Source of the DNA: Glycomyces sp. TRM65418
Lineage (GTDB): Bacteria > Actinomycetota > Actinomycetes > Mycobacteriales > Micromonosporaceae
DNA: 64,000 nucleotides
Reading direction: 5' to 3'
Assembly: GCF_019710475.1 (NCBI RefSeq)
Contig: NZ_JAJFAX010000007.1
Coordinates: 186,001-250,000, forward strand
Shown piece by piece: positions 26,738 to 34,209 of the stretch. Positions within the stretch are counted from its first letter, which is position 1. Each line of letters starts with the position of its first letter. The notes under the pieces are model-generated. The model was given only the letters and a program-made list of their open reading frames with translations. It did not search any database and was not told where the DNA came from. The translations under genes and the position numbers were made by a program.

Positions 26738-27130
26738 TCATTCGACCGCTACCGGGCCTGCCCTGGAGGCCGCTCGGGCCGGGCCGAAGACGGCCGGGAC
26801 CCCTGCGGGCGTCTCGTTCACGTGGACCGTCACCTCCAGACCGCTGACCTCGCATCCTTGGAACTCGGTCGACGAGCGCTCGGCCATCGCCTGCGCCGCC
26901 CCGCAAGCCGCCTCCTCGCCGAACAGGACCTTCGCGGCACCCGCCAGCGCGGCGGCGTCGGCCGCCCCTTGAGCCCGGTGCCGGGCGGCGCCGGCTTGAC
27001 CGACGGCGGTGAAGGCCACCGCCGACACCACCAACGCCGCCGCCACACCGGCCGCCAGGACCGTCGCCGATCCCCGTTCCTTCCCGTCCTTCGCGCAGCC
27101 GGTGACGCGATCGCCCTGCTGCGGTCGCAT
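26738..27130 (-). CDS. TadG/Rv3654c-like pilus-assembly protein
   Basis: A 130-residue protein with a membrane helix (about 22-46) followed by a short periplasmic-side domain containing two cysteines (EEAACGAAQ, FQGCEVSG). The segment RGSATVLAAGVAAALVV and the AQGAADAAALAGA stretch match the TadE/TadG-like proteins (Rv3654c type) that close actinobacterial tad loci. The ATG overlaps the preceding stop (ATGA). It is the last gene before a strong terminator. Confidence 0.82.
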   Translation of the reverse strand: MRPQQGDRVTGCAKDGKERGSATVLAAGVAAALVVSAVAFTAVGQAGAARHRAQGAADAAALAGAAKVLFGEEAACGAAQAMAERSSTEFQGCEVSGLEVTVHVNETPAGVPAVFGPARAASRAGPVAVE

Positions 27131-27756
27131 CAGGTCAGCCCCGGTTCCATCGGGGCGGCGGCCTCCGCGGAGACGGCCATCGGCGGCGTCAACGGGCCCA
27201 GCGGCCGCACCGGAGCGGTGACCACCGCCCGCACCACCGTGCCGTCGCCCGACACCGCGACCGACGCCCCGTCGGGCAGGTAGACGGCGGCGACCGCCTG
27301 CGGGTCCTCGCCTCTGGCCGCCGCGATCGCGGCGCTGTTGGCCGCGTCGATCGCGCGGACCTTCATCCCCACCGCCGACACCGCCCACAGACCGAGCGCC
27401 AGCACCGCCACTACGGCGGGCAGTGCCGCCGCCATCTCCGCGGTGACGAACCCGCTCTCGCGTCCCCTCCTCGCGCCGGCCGTGCTTCGGGCGCTTCGAG
27501 CAGGTGGCCCCGTCTCGGCGCACTCCTCGGATTCCCCGGATGCGGAGACTCGGGTCGTTCCGCCGCGACGGTCGGTTCGGGCGCCCGGTCTCGCCGGCCT
27601 CGGTGCTCCGGGTTTTCGGCCCCGATGTTTCGGGCGGCGACCTGGTGGCACCGCTGCGTTCGGTTCGGTTCCCCGATCGCGAGCCCGCGGTCCCACGCCG
27701 GAAGGCGGCGGGTCCGGCAGGGTCGGTCGGGGCGGCGCGCAGTTCGACGCCGTCAC
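27130..27756 (-). CDS. TadE-family minor pseudopilin with long Arg/Pro-rich N-terminal extension
   Basis: The recognisable part is the C-terminal 95 residues: a prepilin-type motif ESG-FVTAEM (cleavage after Gly, Glu at +5), a hydrophobic helix and a small domain with a DGASVAVSGDGTVVR stretch. In the frame that overlaps the upstream stop (GTGA) the protein is 208 residues, so about 113 Arg/Pro/Gly-rich residues come before the cleavage site, much longer than a usual leader. No better-placed start codon with a ribosome site exists inside this extension. Either the leader is truly long or translation starts inside; see findings. Confidence 0.75.
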   Translation of the reverse strand: MTASNCAPPRPTLPDPPPSGVGPRARDRGTEPNAAVPPGRRPKHRGRKPGAPRPARPGARTDRRGGTTRVSASGESEECAETGPPARSARSTAGARRGRESGFVTAEMAAALPAVVAVLALGLWAVSAVGMKVRAIDAANSAAIAAARGEDPQAVAAVYLPDGASVAVSGDGTVVRAVVTAPVRPLGPLTPPMAVSAEAAAPMEPGLT

Positions 27757-28379
27757 GACAGCGCCCGTTCGATCAGGGAGGACAGCGCGCTCTGGACCGG
27801 ACCCGAGGTGAGCACCTTCAGCAGCACGCCCGCGAAGGCGACGGCGGCGAGCGTGCCGACCGCATATTCCGCAGTGCTCATGCCGCTCTCGCCGCGCAGC
27901 TTCGCGGCGAACCGATCGCCCCAGCCGGGCTTGGTGACGCCCTGCATGCGGCCCGGGCTCCACTCGTCCTCGGCCCGGGAGCTCGGATTCGGGCGATGGT
28001 TCGTCGGCATCGGATCGTCGTCGACGACCGTCGGCGGGCCCGCGGTGATCGGGGTTCGGCTCCGGTTCGACCCGGGCGACCAGGGTTCGGCCGTTCGCGC
28101 TTCCCGAACGGCGTCGGTGCCTTCGGCTTCCCGCTCGGGGACCGGGCTGGTTCGGTTCGTCGACGTGCTGCGCTCGTCTTCGGGTGCGGGTGTGCGGCAC
28201 CGTTTGTCTTCGCATGCGGGTCGCGGGCATGCGCCGCCGGGTTCGCCAGTGGGCTTCCATCGGCTTTCGGGCCGGCAGGCGGCCTGATGCGGGCCGGGCC
28301 GGAAAGGCGCCGGGCGGGAGTCGCCGGTTCGGCCTCGCCGGGTCGGCGGTGCCGTGGCGGTGTGGGTGTTCGCGCTCAT
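27753..28379 (-). CDS. DUF4244 Flp-type major pilin candidate with long N-terminal extension
   Basis: The C-terminal 65 residues are the DUF4244 pilin: a basic stretch, then GESG-MSTAEYAVG, a class IVb prepilin cleavage site (Gly at -1, Glu at +5, Tyr at +6) and a hydrophobic helix. In actinobacterial tad loci this small protein is the probable Flp pilin. Here the only start with a good ribosome site (GAGAGGAC, 6 bases away) is ATG 28379, which adds about 165 Arg/Pro/Thr/Glu-rich residues before the cleavage site. Internal ATGs at 28010 and 27947 lack a ribosome site. Total 208 residues. Confidence 0.78.
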   Translation of the reverse strand: MSANTHTATAPPTRRGRTGDSRPAPFRPGPHQAACRPESRWKPTGEPGGACPRPACEDKRCRTPAPEDERSTSTNRTSPVPEREAEGTDAVREARTAEPWSPGSNRSRTPITAGPPTVVDDDPMPTNHRPNPSSRAEDEWSPGRMQGVTKPGWGDRFAAKLRGESGMSTAEYAVGTLAAVAFAGVLLKVLTSGPVQSALSSLIERALS

Positions 28380-28414
28380 CGCGGTGTCCTCTCTTCGGTT
28401 GTCGGGCAGTGCGG

Positions 28415-29017
28415 TCACATGCCGGAGGCCAGGGTGTCGGCGACGATGCCGAGCACGACCGGGCCGATGCCGGCGATCACGAACGCGGGCAGGAAGCACA
28501 GGCACAGCGGCCCGACCAGGGCCACCGCCGCGCGTCCGGCGCGTTCTTCGGTTCGAGTGCGGAGTTCGGTGCGGAGTGAGGCCGCGAGTTGTTCGAGCCC
28601 TCCGGCGATGGCGGCCCCGGAATCGCCGGAGCGATCGAGCTGGCGGGCCAGCCGCTCGGCTCCGGGAAGCCGCCCCAGTTCCGGCAGCGCCTCCGAGGCA
28701 TTCGCACCCAGGTGGATCGCTCCGGCGAAGCGGTTCAGGCGTTCGCCGATCTCCGGGTCGTCTGCCGCGGCCACGGCGAACGCCGCTTGGGTGAACGGCG
28801 CTCCGGCTCGCATGCAGGCGGCGAGCAGGTCGAGCGTCCAGGGCCAGGCCGGACCCAGGCGCTCGGCGGCAGCCCGTTCGACGCGGTCCGGATCGGACCG
28901 CAGGAGTCGCGCCACCAGCCACCAGGCGCCGAAGCCGGCCACGATGCCGATCACACCGCCGATGGCGACGGTGGTCGCGACACCCGCGAGCGGGCCGATG
29001 AGTTTGCGCAGCATCAT
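28415..29017 (-). CDS. tadC: TadC-like inner-membrane pilus assembly protein (T2SS-F family)
   Basis: A 200-residue polytopic protein of the GspF/T2SS-F family: one helix near the N-terminus (about 9-33), a cytoplasmic helical bundle (about 45-150, AACMRAGAPFTQA and LARQLDRSGDSGAAI) and two further helices at the end (VALVGPLCLCFLPAFVIAGIGPVVLGIVADTL). Two adjacent ATGs; the first overlaps the tadB stop (ATGA), the second is better spaced from GGGGAG. The platform protein pairs with TadB. Confidence 0.85.
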   Translation of the reverse strand: MMLRKLIGPLAGVATTVAIGGVIGIVAGFGAWWLVARLLRSDPDRVERAAAERLGPAWPWTLDLLAACMRAGAPFTQAAFAVAAADDPEIGERLNRFAGAIHLGANASEALPELGRLPGAERLARQLDRSGDSGAAIAGGLEQLAASLRTELRTRTEERAGRAAVALVGPLCLCFLPAFVIAGIGPVVLGIVADTLASGM

Positions 29018-29685
29018 GAGCTCCCCGCTGCGACGGACTGAATCAGCGCGCCGGTCCAGGCGAGCCCCGCGGCTTGGAGGCCCATCGCGGCCGCGGCCGC
29101 GGCGATCCCGGTCGGGCTTGCGAGCAGGAACGCGACGGCGTCCACACCGAGCGCTTCGCCGAGTGCGACTCCGGCGGCGGGCAGGGCGATGAGCAGTGCC
29201 GCCGTGGCCCGGATCGACGCAGTCTGCGCTTGCGCGCGGGAGGCGCACTGGTCGTCCTCGCGAAGGTGGTCGGCGAGCTTGCGGCAGAGGTCCGCGGCGG
29301 GTGCGCCGAGTTCGGCGGCGATCTTCAACGCGGCGCGGAGCCGTCGGGCGGTGGCGGTGGCTTCGGCCGGCCAGTCCGGGTCGGCCGCGGCGACGGCGCG
29401 GGCCGGGTCGGTGCCGGCGGCGAGATCCGCCGCGAGGTAGGCGACCGTGTCGGCGGCGGCCCGCCGGGCTTCGCGCCCGCGTTTGCGGCGCAGCGCGAGA
29501 TGCCAGGCGGCGACCGCGGCGGCCGTGTAGACGGCGGCGAGGGCCGCGGCGGTGATCGCGCTGAGAGGCCCGAGCCCTCGGTGATGCCCGGCGAGCCAGG
29601 CCGCGAACGACGCGGTGACGAGCGCGGCGAGGGCTCCAGCAGCTTTGGGCCGGTGCGCGATGCAGGCGAGGACTATGGCGTTCAT
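29014..29685 (-). CDS. tadB: TadB-like inner-membrane pilus assembly protein (T2SS-F family)
   Basis: A 223-residue T2SS-F protein: helices at about 12-30 and 38-58, a cytoplasmic bundle with AAADTVAYLAADLAAGTDPARAV and ELGAPAADLCRKLADHL, and two C-terminal helices. ATG 29685 is preceded by AAAGGCGG and overlaps the stop of the small frame at 29682-29927. Shorter than Gram-negative TadB, as is usual in actinobacteria. Confidence 0.85.
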   Translation of the reverse strand: MNAIVLACIAHRPKAAGALAALVTASFAAWLAGHHRGLGPLSAITAAALAAVYTAAAVAAWHLALRRKRGREARRAAADTVAYLAADLAAGTDPARAVAAADPDWPAEATATARRLRAALKIAAELGAPAADLCRKLADHLREDDQCASRAQAQTASIRATAALLIALPAAGVALGEALGVDAVAFLLASPTGIAAAAAAMGLQAAGLAWTGALIQSVAAGSS

Positions 29686-29927
29686 GCGGTGCCGCCTTTC
29701 GGTGGCCGGTCGGGATGGCGATGCAGCTGCGGCGGGAAGGACGGCTCGACGGCGAAGTCGATCCGCATCCGGACCGACGGCGGGCGGTCGTGCGCATTGG
29801 CGGCGGTGCGACTCGGCGGTCGGTCGGACGCCGAGCGAGCGAGGCGGGGACGGCGGACAGTGCGGAAGGTCCGGCCACAGCGGCGGCGCTCGGGCGGCGG
29901 GGCGAAGGTCGTGGCGGCGGTGGTCAT
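29682..29927 (-). CDS. Small Arg/Pro-rich frame within the Tad operon, doubtful
   Basis: An 81-codon frame starting MTTAATTFAPPPERRR. For it: GAGGGAG precedes the ATG at about 9 bases, and its stop overlaps the tadB start in the ATGA manner used throughout this operon. Against it: composition is Arg/Pro-rich, third-position GC is only about that of random GC-rich DNA, and no domain is seen. It may exist mainly to couple translation into tadB. Confidence 0.35.
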   Translation of the reverse strand: MTTAATTFAPPPERRRCGRTFRTVRRPRLARSASDRPPSRTAANAHDRPPSVRMRIDFAVEPSFPPQLHRHPDRPPKGGTA

Positions 29928-29950
29928 GCGCGGTGCTCCCTCGATGGCGA

Positions 29951-30358
29951 TCAGGCGATGGGCGGAATGGCGGGCGGCCGTCGGGCTCCTGACAGGTGTG
30001 GCCCGGCCGGCGGTATTCGGGTCGATTGCGGCTCGCCGCCATGCCAGGCGGCGGTTGCCGTACGGCGGTGACGGCCTCGACGGGACTGCTCGGTTCGGCC
30101 GCCGCGGCAAGCGGGCCGCGGCGGTCGCGGCGAGGCGGGCGATCGTGTCAGTGGAGGCCGCAGCGGGTCCGTCCATGCCGCCGGCGGCTGCGGATGGAGC
30201 CGATCAGCGCGAATGCCGTCCACAGTGGGTCTCTGGGACACGGTCGCCCCTGCGGACTCGGTGTCGTGGGCTCGGGCCTTGCTGCTCGCGTCGCGGCCGG
30301 AGTGCGGGTCGGAGGAGGAATTCGTGCTCGGCGCCGGGCCGGGCCGGTTGCGGTTCAT
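29951..30358 (-). CDS. Pro/Arg/Ser-rich frame after tadA, doubtful
   Basis: A 135-codon frame starting MNRNRPGPAPSTNSSSDP, whose ATG overlaps the tadA stop (ATGA). The first 40 or so codons have the high third-position GC expected for coding sequence here; the rest does not. No domain or membrane segment. It may be a short real protein, a decayed gene or a translational relay in the 670-base gap between tadA and tadB. Confidence 0.35.
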   Translation of the reverse strand: MNRNRPGPAPSTNSSSDPHSGRDASSKARAHDTESAGATVSQRPTVDGIRADRLHPQPPAAWTDPLRPPLTRSPASPRPPRPACRGGRTEQSRRGRHRRTATAAWHGGEPQSTRIPPAGPHLSGARRPPAIPPIA

Positions 30359-31527
30359 GCGGTGCGCTCCCTGAGGAGGCGTTCCAGGATTCCCGCGCTC
30401 GGGCCCGGGCCGTGGCGGGTCCAGGCGGTCGAGACGGTGAGTCCTTCGGCGCGGGTCCGGCCCGTCTCGATGAGGGCGATCTCGGCGACCTGCCGGCCGG
30501 CGCCGGTTCGTCGCAAGTGGATGATGACCCGCAGCGCCGCGACCAGTTGGGCGTGGAGCCCGTCCCTCGGCAGGCCGTGCGGCAGCGCGAGGGCCTCGAG
30601 CCTCGCCGGGGCGTCGGCTGCGGCGTTGCAGTGCAGGGTGCCCGCGCCGCCCTCGTGGCCGGTGTTCAGGGCGCCGAGCAGTTCGATCACCTCCGCGCCG
30701 CGGCATTCCCCCACGACGATCCGGTCGGGTCGCATCCGCAGGGACTGCCGCACCAGTGCGGCCAGGTCGACCGCGCCCGCGCCTTCGATGTTCGCCGGGC
30801 GTGATTCGAGGGTGAGCGTGTGCGGATGGTCCGGTGCGAGTTCGGCCGCGTCCTCGACGATGACGATGCGTTCTTCCTTGGGCGCGTGCGAGAGCAGACT
30901 CGCCAGCAGCGTGGTCTTGCCGGTGCCGGTTCCGCCTGTCACGACGAAGGCCAGACGTGCTTTGACGATGCGCAGCAGCAGGTCCGCCATGTCCGCGGTG
31001 AGCGTGTCGGCTTCGACCAGCTGCGTGAGCGTGAACGCCCGGGACCGGTGGGTCCGGAAGGACAGGTACGGTCCCGAGGCGGCGATCGGCGACAGTACGG
31101 CGTGGAACCTGGTGCCGTCGGGCAGGCGCACGTCGGCGTACGGGCTGCCCGCGTCGAGGCGCCGTCCGGCCGCGGCGGCGAGCCTGCACGCGAGGGACCG
31201 GATCGCCTCGGCGTGTCCGATGCGGACCTCGCTCGGGCGCAGGCCTGCTCCGCGGTCGACCCAGACGCCTCCGGCGCCGTTGACGACCACGTCGGTGACC
31301 CGGGGGTCGTCCAGCAGCGGCTGGAGCGGGCCGGCCCCGATGAGGTCGTCGCTCAAGGCCGCCGAGAGCTGCAGGAGCGAGGACTGGTCGGGCGGGGCGG
31401 CTCCGGCCGCGCGCAGAGCCCGGACGATGTCCGCTTTGGCGGAGCCGCGCGCCCTGCCGCGCGCCGCGCCCGGCTTGGTCTGGGCGGCGAGTTGGCGACG
31501 GACCCTGTGGAGCAGATCGAGGTTCAT
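30355..31527 (-). CDS. tadA: TadA/CpaF secretion ATPase
   Basis: The motor ATPase for Flp pilus assembly, of the type II/IV secretion superfamily. Walker A is GGTGTGKTT (198-206), the Asp box IVIVEDAAEL (221-230), Walker B RIVVGECRG (from 269) and the His box GHEGGAGTLHC (290-300). 390 residues, with a helical N-terminal domain. ATG 31527 overlaps the stop of the upstream ssd/cpaE-like gene. Confidence 0.93.
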   Translation of the reverse strand: MNLDLLHRVRRQLAAQTKPGAARGRARGSAKADIVRALRAAGAAPPDQSSLLQLSAALSDDLIGAGPLQPLLDDPRVTDVVVNGAGGVWVDRGAGLRPSEVRIGHAEAIRSLACRLAAAAGRRLDAGSPYADVRLPDGTRFHAVLSPIAASGPYLSFRTHRSRAFTLTQLVEADTLTADMADLLLRIVKARLAFVVTGGTGTGKTTLLASLLSHAPKEERIVIVEDAAELAPDHPHTLTLESRPANIEGAGAVDLAALVRQSLRMRPDRIVVGECRGAEVIELLGALNTGHEGGAGTLHCNAAADAPARLEALALPHGLPRDGLHAQLVAALRVIIHLRRTGAGRQVAEIALIETGRTRAEGLTVSTAWTRHGPGPSAGILERLLRERTA

Positions 31528-32702
31528 CGCGCGGCGCCGGTCTGCTCGCGGCCGTCGCCGGTGCCGGTCAAGGCGAGGTCGCCCCGAGACCGGGGACGGC
31601 TGAGTTCGGTGGTCAGTTCGCGGATGCCGCGCCCGACCCGGCCCCGGGGGACTCGGCCTTGGCGCAGGAGGACCGGCAGTCGGCGGTCGCTGGGCACCGT
31701 GCCCCACACGGGTGGCTCGAACCAGTCGGCTTCGCGCGGGCCGTCCCAGCCGACGCCCGCCGGACGCGGGTCGGCCTCGCCGCGCAGGACCACGCCCAGG
31801 TGGGCGTTGTGGAGGCCGTAGGCGGCGGTGACGCTGCGTGCGGCTTCCCAGGAGCGCGTGCCGGGGCCGAGTGCGACCGCGATCGAGCGGGCGGCCGCGG
31901 CGGCCCGGACGGCCGCTTTGGTGCTGGTGCGCGGCAGGTCGACGACGACGAGATCGGCCGCGAGGCGGGCGGCGCGCAGGATCCGCTCGAACGCGTCCGC
32001 GTCCACTTCGGCCGGATTGCGCGGGTCCGGGCCGAGCACGTGCAGCCCGCTTCGCTGCGGGAGCCCGGCGAGCAGCCGTTCGGGCTCGAGCGTGCCGGTG
32101 GCGTTCGCGAGCGAGGGCCAGCGCCAGCCCGCCTGCGCGGCGAGGCCGGCGGCGGTGTCGATGCCGCCGCCGGTGTGGTCGAGGTCGATGAGGACGGTTG
32201 CGCGGCCGTCGCGGGCGGCGTCCGTGGCCGCGGCGAGGGCCAGTGTGGAGGCGCCCGCGCCGCCGTGCCCGGCGACGGTGGCGAGGACCGGTGCGGGCTC
32301 GGTGTCGCGGGCGGTGCGGGTGAACAGGTCGGCGAGGAAGTCGTCCGCGTCGGGCAGGGCGATCACGCCGGTGGCCTGCATTTGAATGGCCATGGGCCAC
32401 AGCAGCGACGTGTCGTCGGCGTCGGTGCCGAGCCACGACATGGTGGTGCACAGGAGCAGGTGTGCTCGGGTGGGGAAGTCGCAGGCGATGCACTCGGGTG
32501 CGAGGTCGGGTCCGACGAGGACGAGGGGCGCGGTCTGCCAGCGGCCGGCGGCGTCGAGGGGGTGGCGGACGCGGCGCAGCGGATGGTCGGCCGCGGCGGC
32601 GAGCGGGGTGATCATCTCGGCGAGGCGGTCGTCGGCGGTGACGAGGAGGGATTCGGCCGCGGCGGCGGCGGTGATCGTGGTGCGGTCGAGGGTCGCGGCC
32701 AT
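31524..32702 (-). CDS. ssd: CpaE/Ssd-like septum-site or pilus-localisation ATPase
   Basis: First gene of the Tad operon. A 392-residue protein with an N-terminal receiver-like half (about 1-135) and a ParA/MinD-like C-terminal half: a Walker A-like GHGGAGASTLA (where the lysine of KGGxGKT is replaced), then VLIDLDHTGGGIDTAAGL and LVVVDLPRT. This is the actinobacterial Ssd / CpaE group placed upstream of tadA, known as a septum-site-determining protein in mycobacteria. The altered Walker A suggests weak or no ATP hydrolysis. ATG with AGGAG 6 bases upstream. Confidence 0.85.
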   Translation of the reverse strand: MAATLDRTTITAAAAAESLLVTADDRLAEMITPLAAAADHPLRRVRHPLDAAGRWQTAPLVLVGPDLAPECIACDFPTRAHLLLCTTMSWLGTDADDTSLLWPMAIQMQATGVIALPDADDFLADLFTRTARDTEPAPVLATVAGHGGAGASTLALAAATDAARDGRATVLIDLDHTGGGIDTAAGLAAQAGWRWPSLANATGTLEPERLLAGLPQRSGLHVLGPDPRNPAEVDADAFERILRAARLAADLVVVDLPRTSTKAAVRAAAAARSIAVALGPGTRSWEAARSVTAAYGLHNAHLGVVLRGEADPRPAGVGWDGPREADWFEPPVWGTVPSDRRLPVLLRQGRVPRGRVGRGIRELTTELSRPRSRGDLALTGTGDGREQTGAAR

Positions 32703-32910
32703 TGCTGCTCCTACGTTCAGTCAGGTTCACGTGTCTTTCTGTAACCATGACCGGTGGCCGAGGAGGTCGGCAAGGGCTGATTTTCCGCCTGTGGATAACT
32801 TCCGGATGATCCGGTGATTTCGGACAGCGTCACGAGGCGAGGCGTCTCGCGCTCGCGTCGGCATTGTGGACGACTCGGCGCGCCGTCTGCGAGTGCCGCT
32901 CGTACACGAC

Positions 32911-32938
32911 GAGGGACCGTCCCCTCGGGACGATCCCT
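32911..32938 (-). terminator. Hairpin after the aldose epimerase gene
   Basis: GAGGGACCGTCCC pairs with GGGACGATCCCTC with one mismatch and a CTC loop, 18 bases past the stop at 32957. Confidence 0.7.
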
Positions 32939-32956
32939 CTGCCAGGTCGCTTCGCG

Positions 32957-33853
32957 CTATTCGGGGCGGATGCCCCAGACGCCGAACCAGGCTTCGCTGG
33001 GCGCCAGTTCGATCAGGTCCTCGCCGGTGGCGAGGGCGTTCGGCGGGCAGGTGGTCGGCTCGATCGCGACCGAACCGCGCTTGCGGTCGCCTTCGAGGCC
33101 GTCCGCGGTGTAGATGTGGACCCAGCCGAAGGACTCGTCCATCCACACGGTCACGGCCTGGCCCGAGACCGGGTCGGCCAGCCGCACTTCGGCCGTCCCG
33201 TCGGAGCCGCGCTTGAGGCCGCCGTAGCAGTCGTCGATGATCTGGTCCTTGAGCACGGTGGGCTCGTCGAAGTCGGCCGGGCCGGAGCCGACCGGGATGC
33301 TCTGCTTGTCGAGCTTGAGCTTCTTGGCGGCCGGGACGTGGAGGGTGGCCTCGTCGATCCGCTCGAGGGAACCGGGGAGGAGGTAGGAGTGGGAGCCCAT
33401 CCCGAACGGGGCGGTCTTCCTGCCGAGGTTGGACACGGTGTGGGCCGCTCGCAGGCCTCCCGGCCCGATCGACCAGCGGGTGCGCAGTTGCAGCGTCCAG
33501 GGGTAGCCCAGGCGCGCGGGCAGGCGGCATTCGAGGGTGACGGAGGTGTCGGTCTGGTCGACGGCGGTCCACTCGGCCCAGGCGACGAAGCCGTGGAGCG
33601 CGGTGTTGGTCTCGATCTCGTTGACCGGGAGCTGGTACTCGACGCCGTCGTACGCGTACTTGCCGTCGCGGGTGCGGTTCGGCCAGGGTGCCAGCACGTG
33701 GCCGGACCAGCCGGGCGCGAGCTCCTCGTCCCCGTAGGACATCACGACCGGACGGCCGCGGTAGGAGTAGGAGCGCACGCCACCGCCGACAGCGACGATG
33801 GTGGCCTCGTGGTCGTTGTAGGCGATCACCCATTGCTCGCCGGACAGCGCCAT
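32957..33853 (-). CDS. Aldose 1-epimerase family protein
   Basis: Interconverts the anomers of an aldose or sugar phosphate. The galactose-mutarotase-like fold is indicated by NTALHGFVAW (substrate-binding His), GMGSHSYLLPG (catalytic His) and the late glutamate in VAIEPTTCPPNA. 298 residues. ATG 33853 is preferred to the more upstream ATG 33868 because GGAGGT stands 8 bases from it. The exact sugar cannot be told. Confidence 0.87.
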   Translation of the reverse strand: MALSGEQWVIAYNDHEATIVAVGGGVRSYSYRGRPVVMSYGDEELAPGWSGHVLAPWPNRTRDGKYAYDGVEYQLPVNEIETNTALHGFVAWAEWTAVDQTDTSVTLECRLPARLGYPWTLQLRTRWSIGPGGLRAAHTVSNLGRKTAPFGMGSHSYLLPGSLERIDEATLHVPAAKKLKLDKQSIPVGSGPADFDEPTVLKDQIIDDCYGGLKRGSDGTAEVRLADPVSGQAVTVWMDESFGWVHIYTADGLEGDRKRGSVAIEPTTCPPNALATGEDLIELAPSEAWFGVWGIRPE

Positions 33854-34209
33854 AGGGGTTACCTCCATGTCGTTATCGATGGGCGGGATGTGCTTTGACG
33901 TTAGCTCATGTCTCATGACCTGCGGCACGCGTATGGATGTGGGCGAGATCGCAGGAAACCGTCGAAACCCACAAGATCCGTTATCGAAACCCTCCCATAG
34001 AAAGCGTCAAAGCGGGGCAAATACCTATGCTCACGTTGCTTGTCTCATATTTTGCGCCGCATCCGTACCGCTATTCAGGATCACCCTCGCCCCGTGGCCA
34101 CTTCCGCCGGGGACCGGCGTGAGGCACCATTTCCAGATAGCTACGAACCGTCGCCTCCCGGAAGCCCCCGGTCGGCAACCACAGGGACAACACACTCAGG
34201 AGTACAACG
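33854..34209. other. Divergent promoter region, no gene
   Basis: About 355 bases between the divergent epimerase and citrate synthase genes; noticeably lower in GC than the surroundings around 33900-34080, as expected for promoters. I see no clear operator or gene. Confidence 0.5.

Noticed and set aside
30820-31821. Plus-strand frame across tadA
   Set aside because: Antisense to tadA and ssd, which have intact ATPase-type motifs; no domain in this frame.
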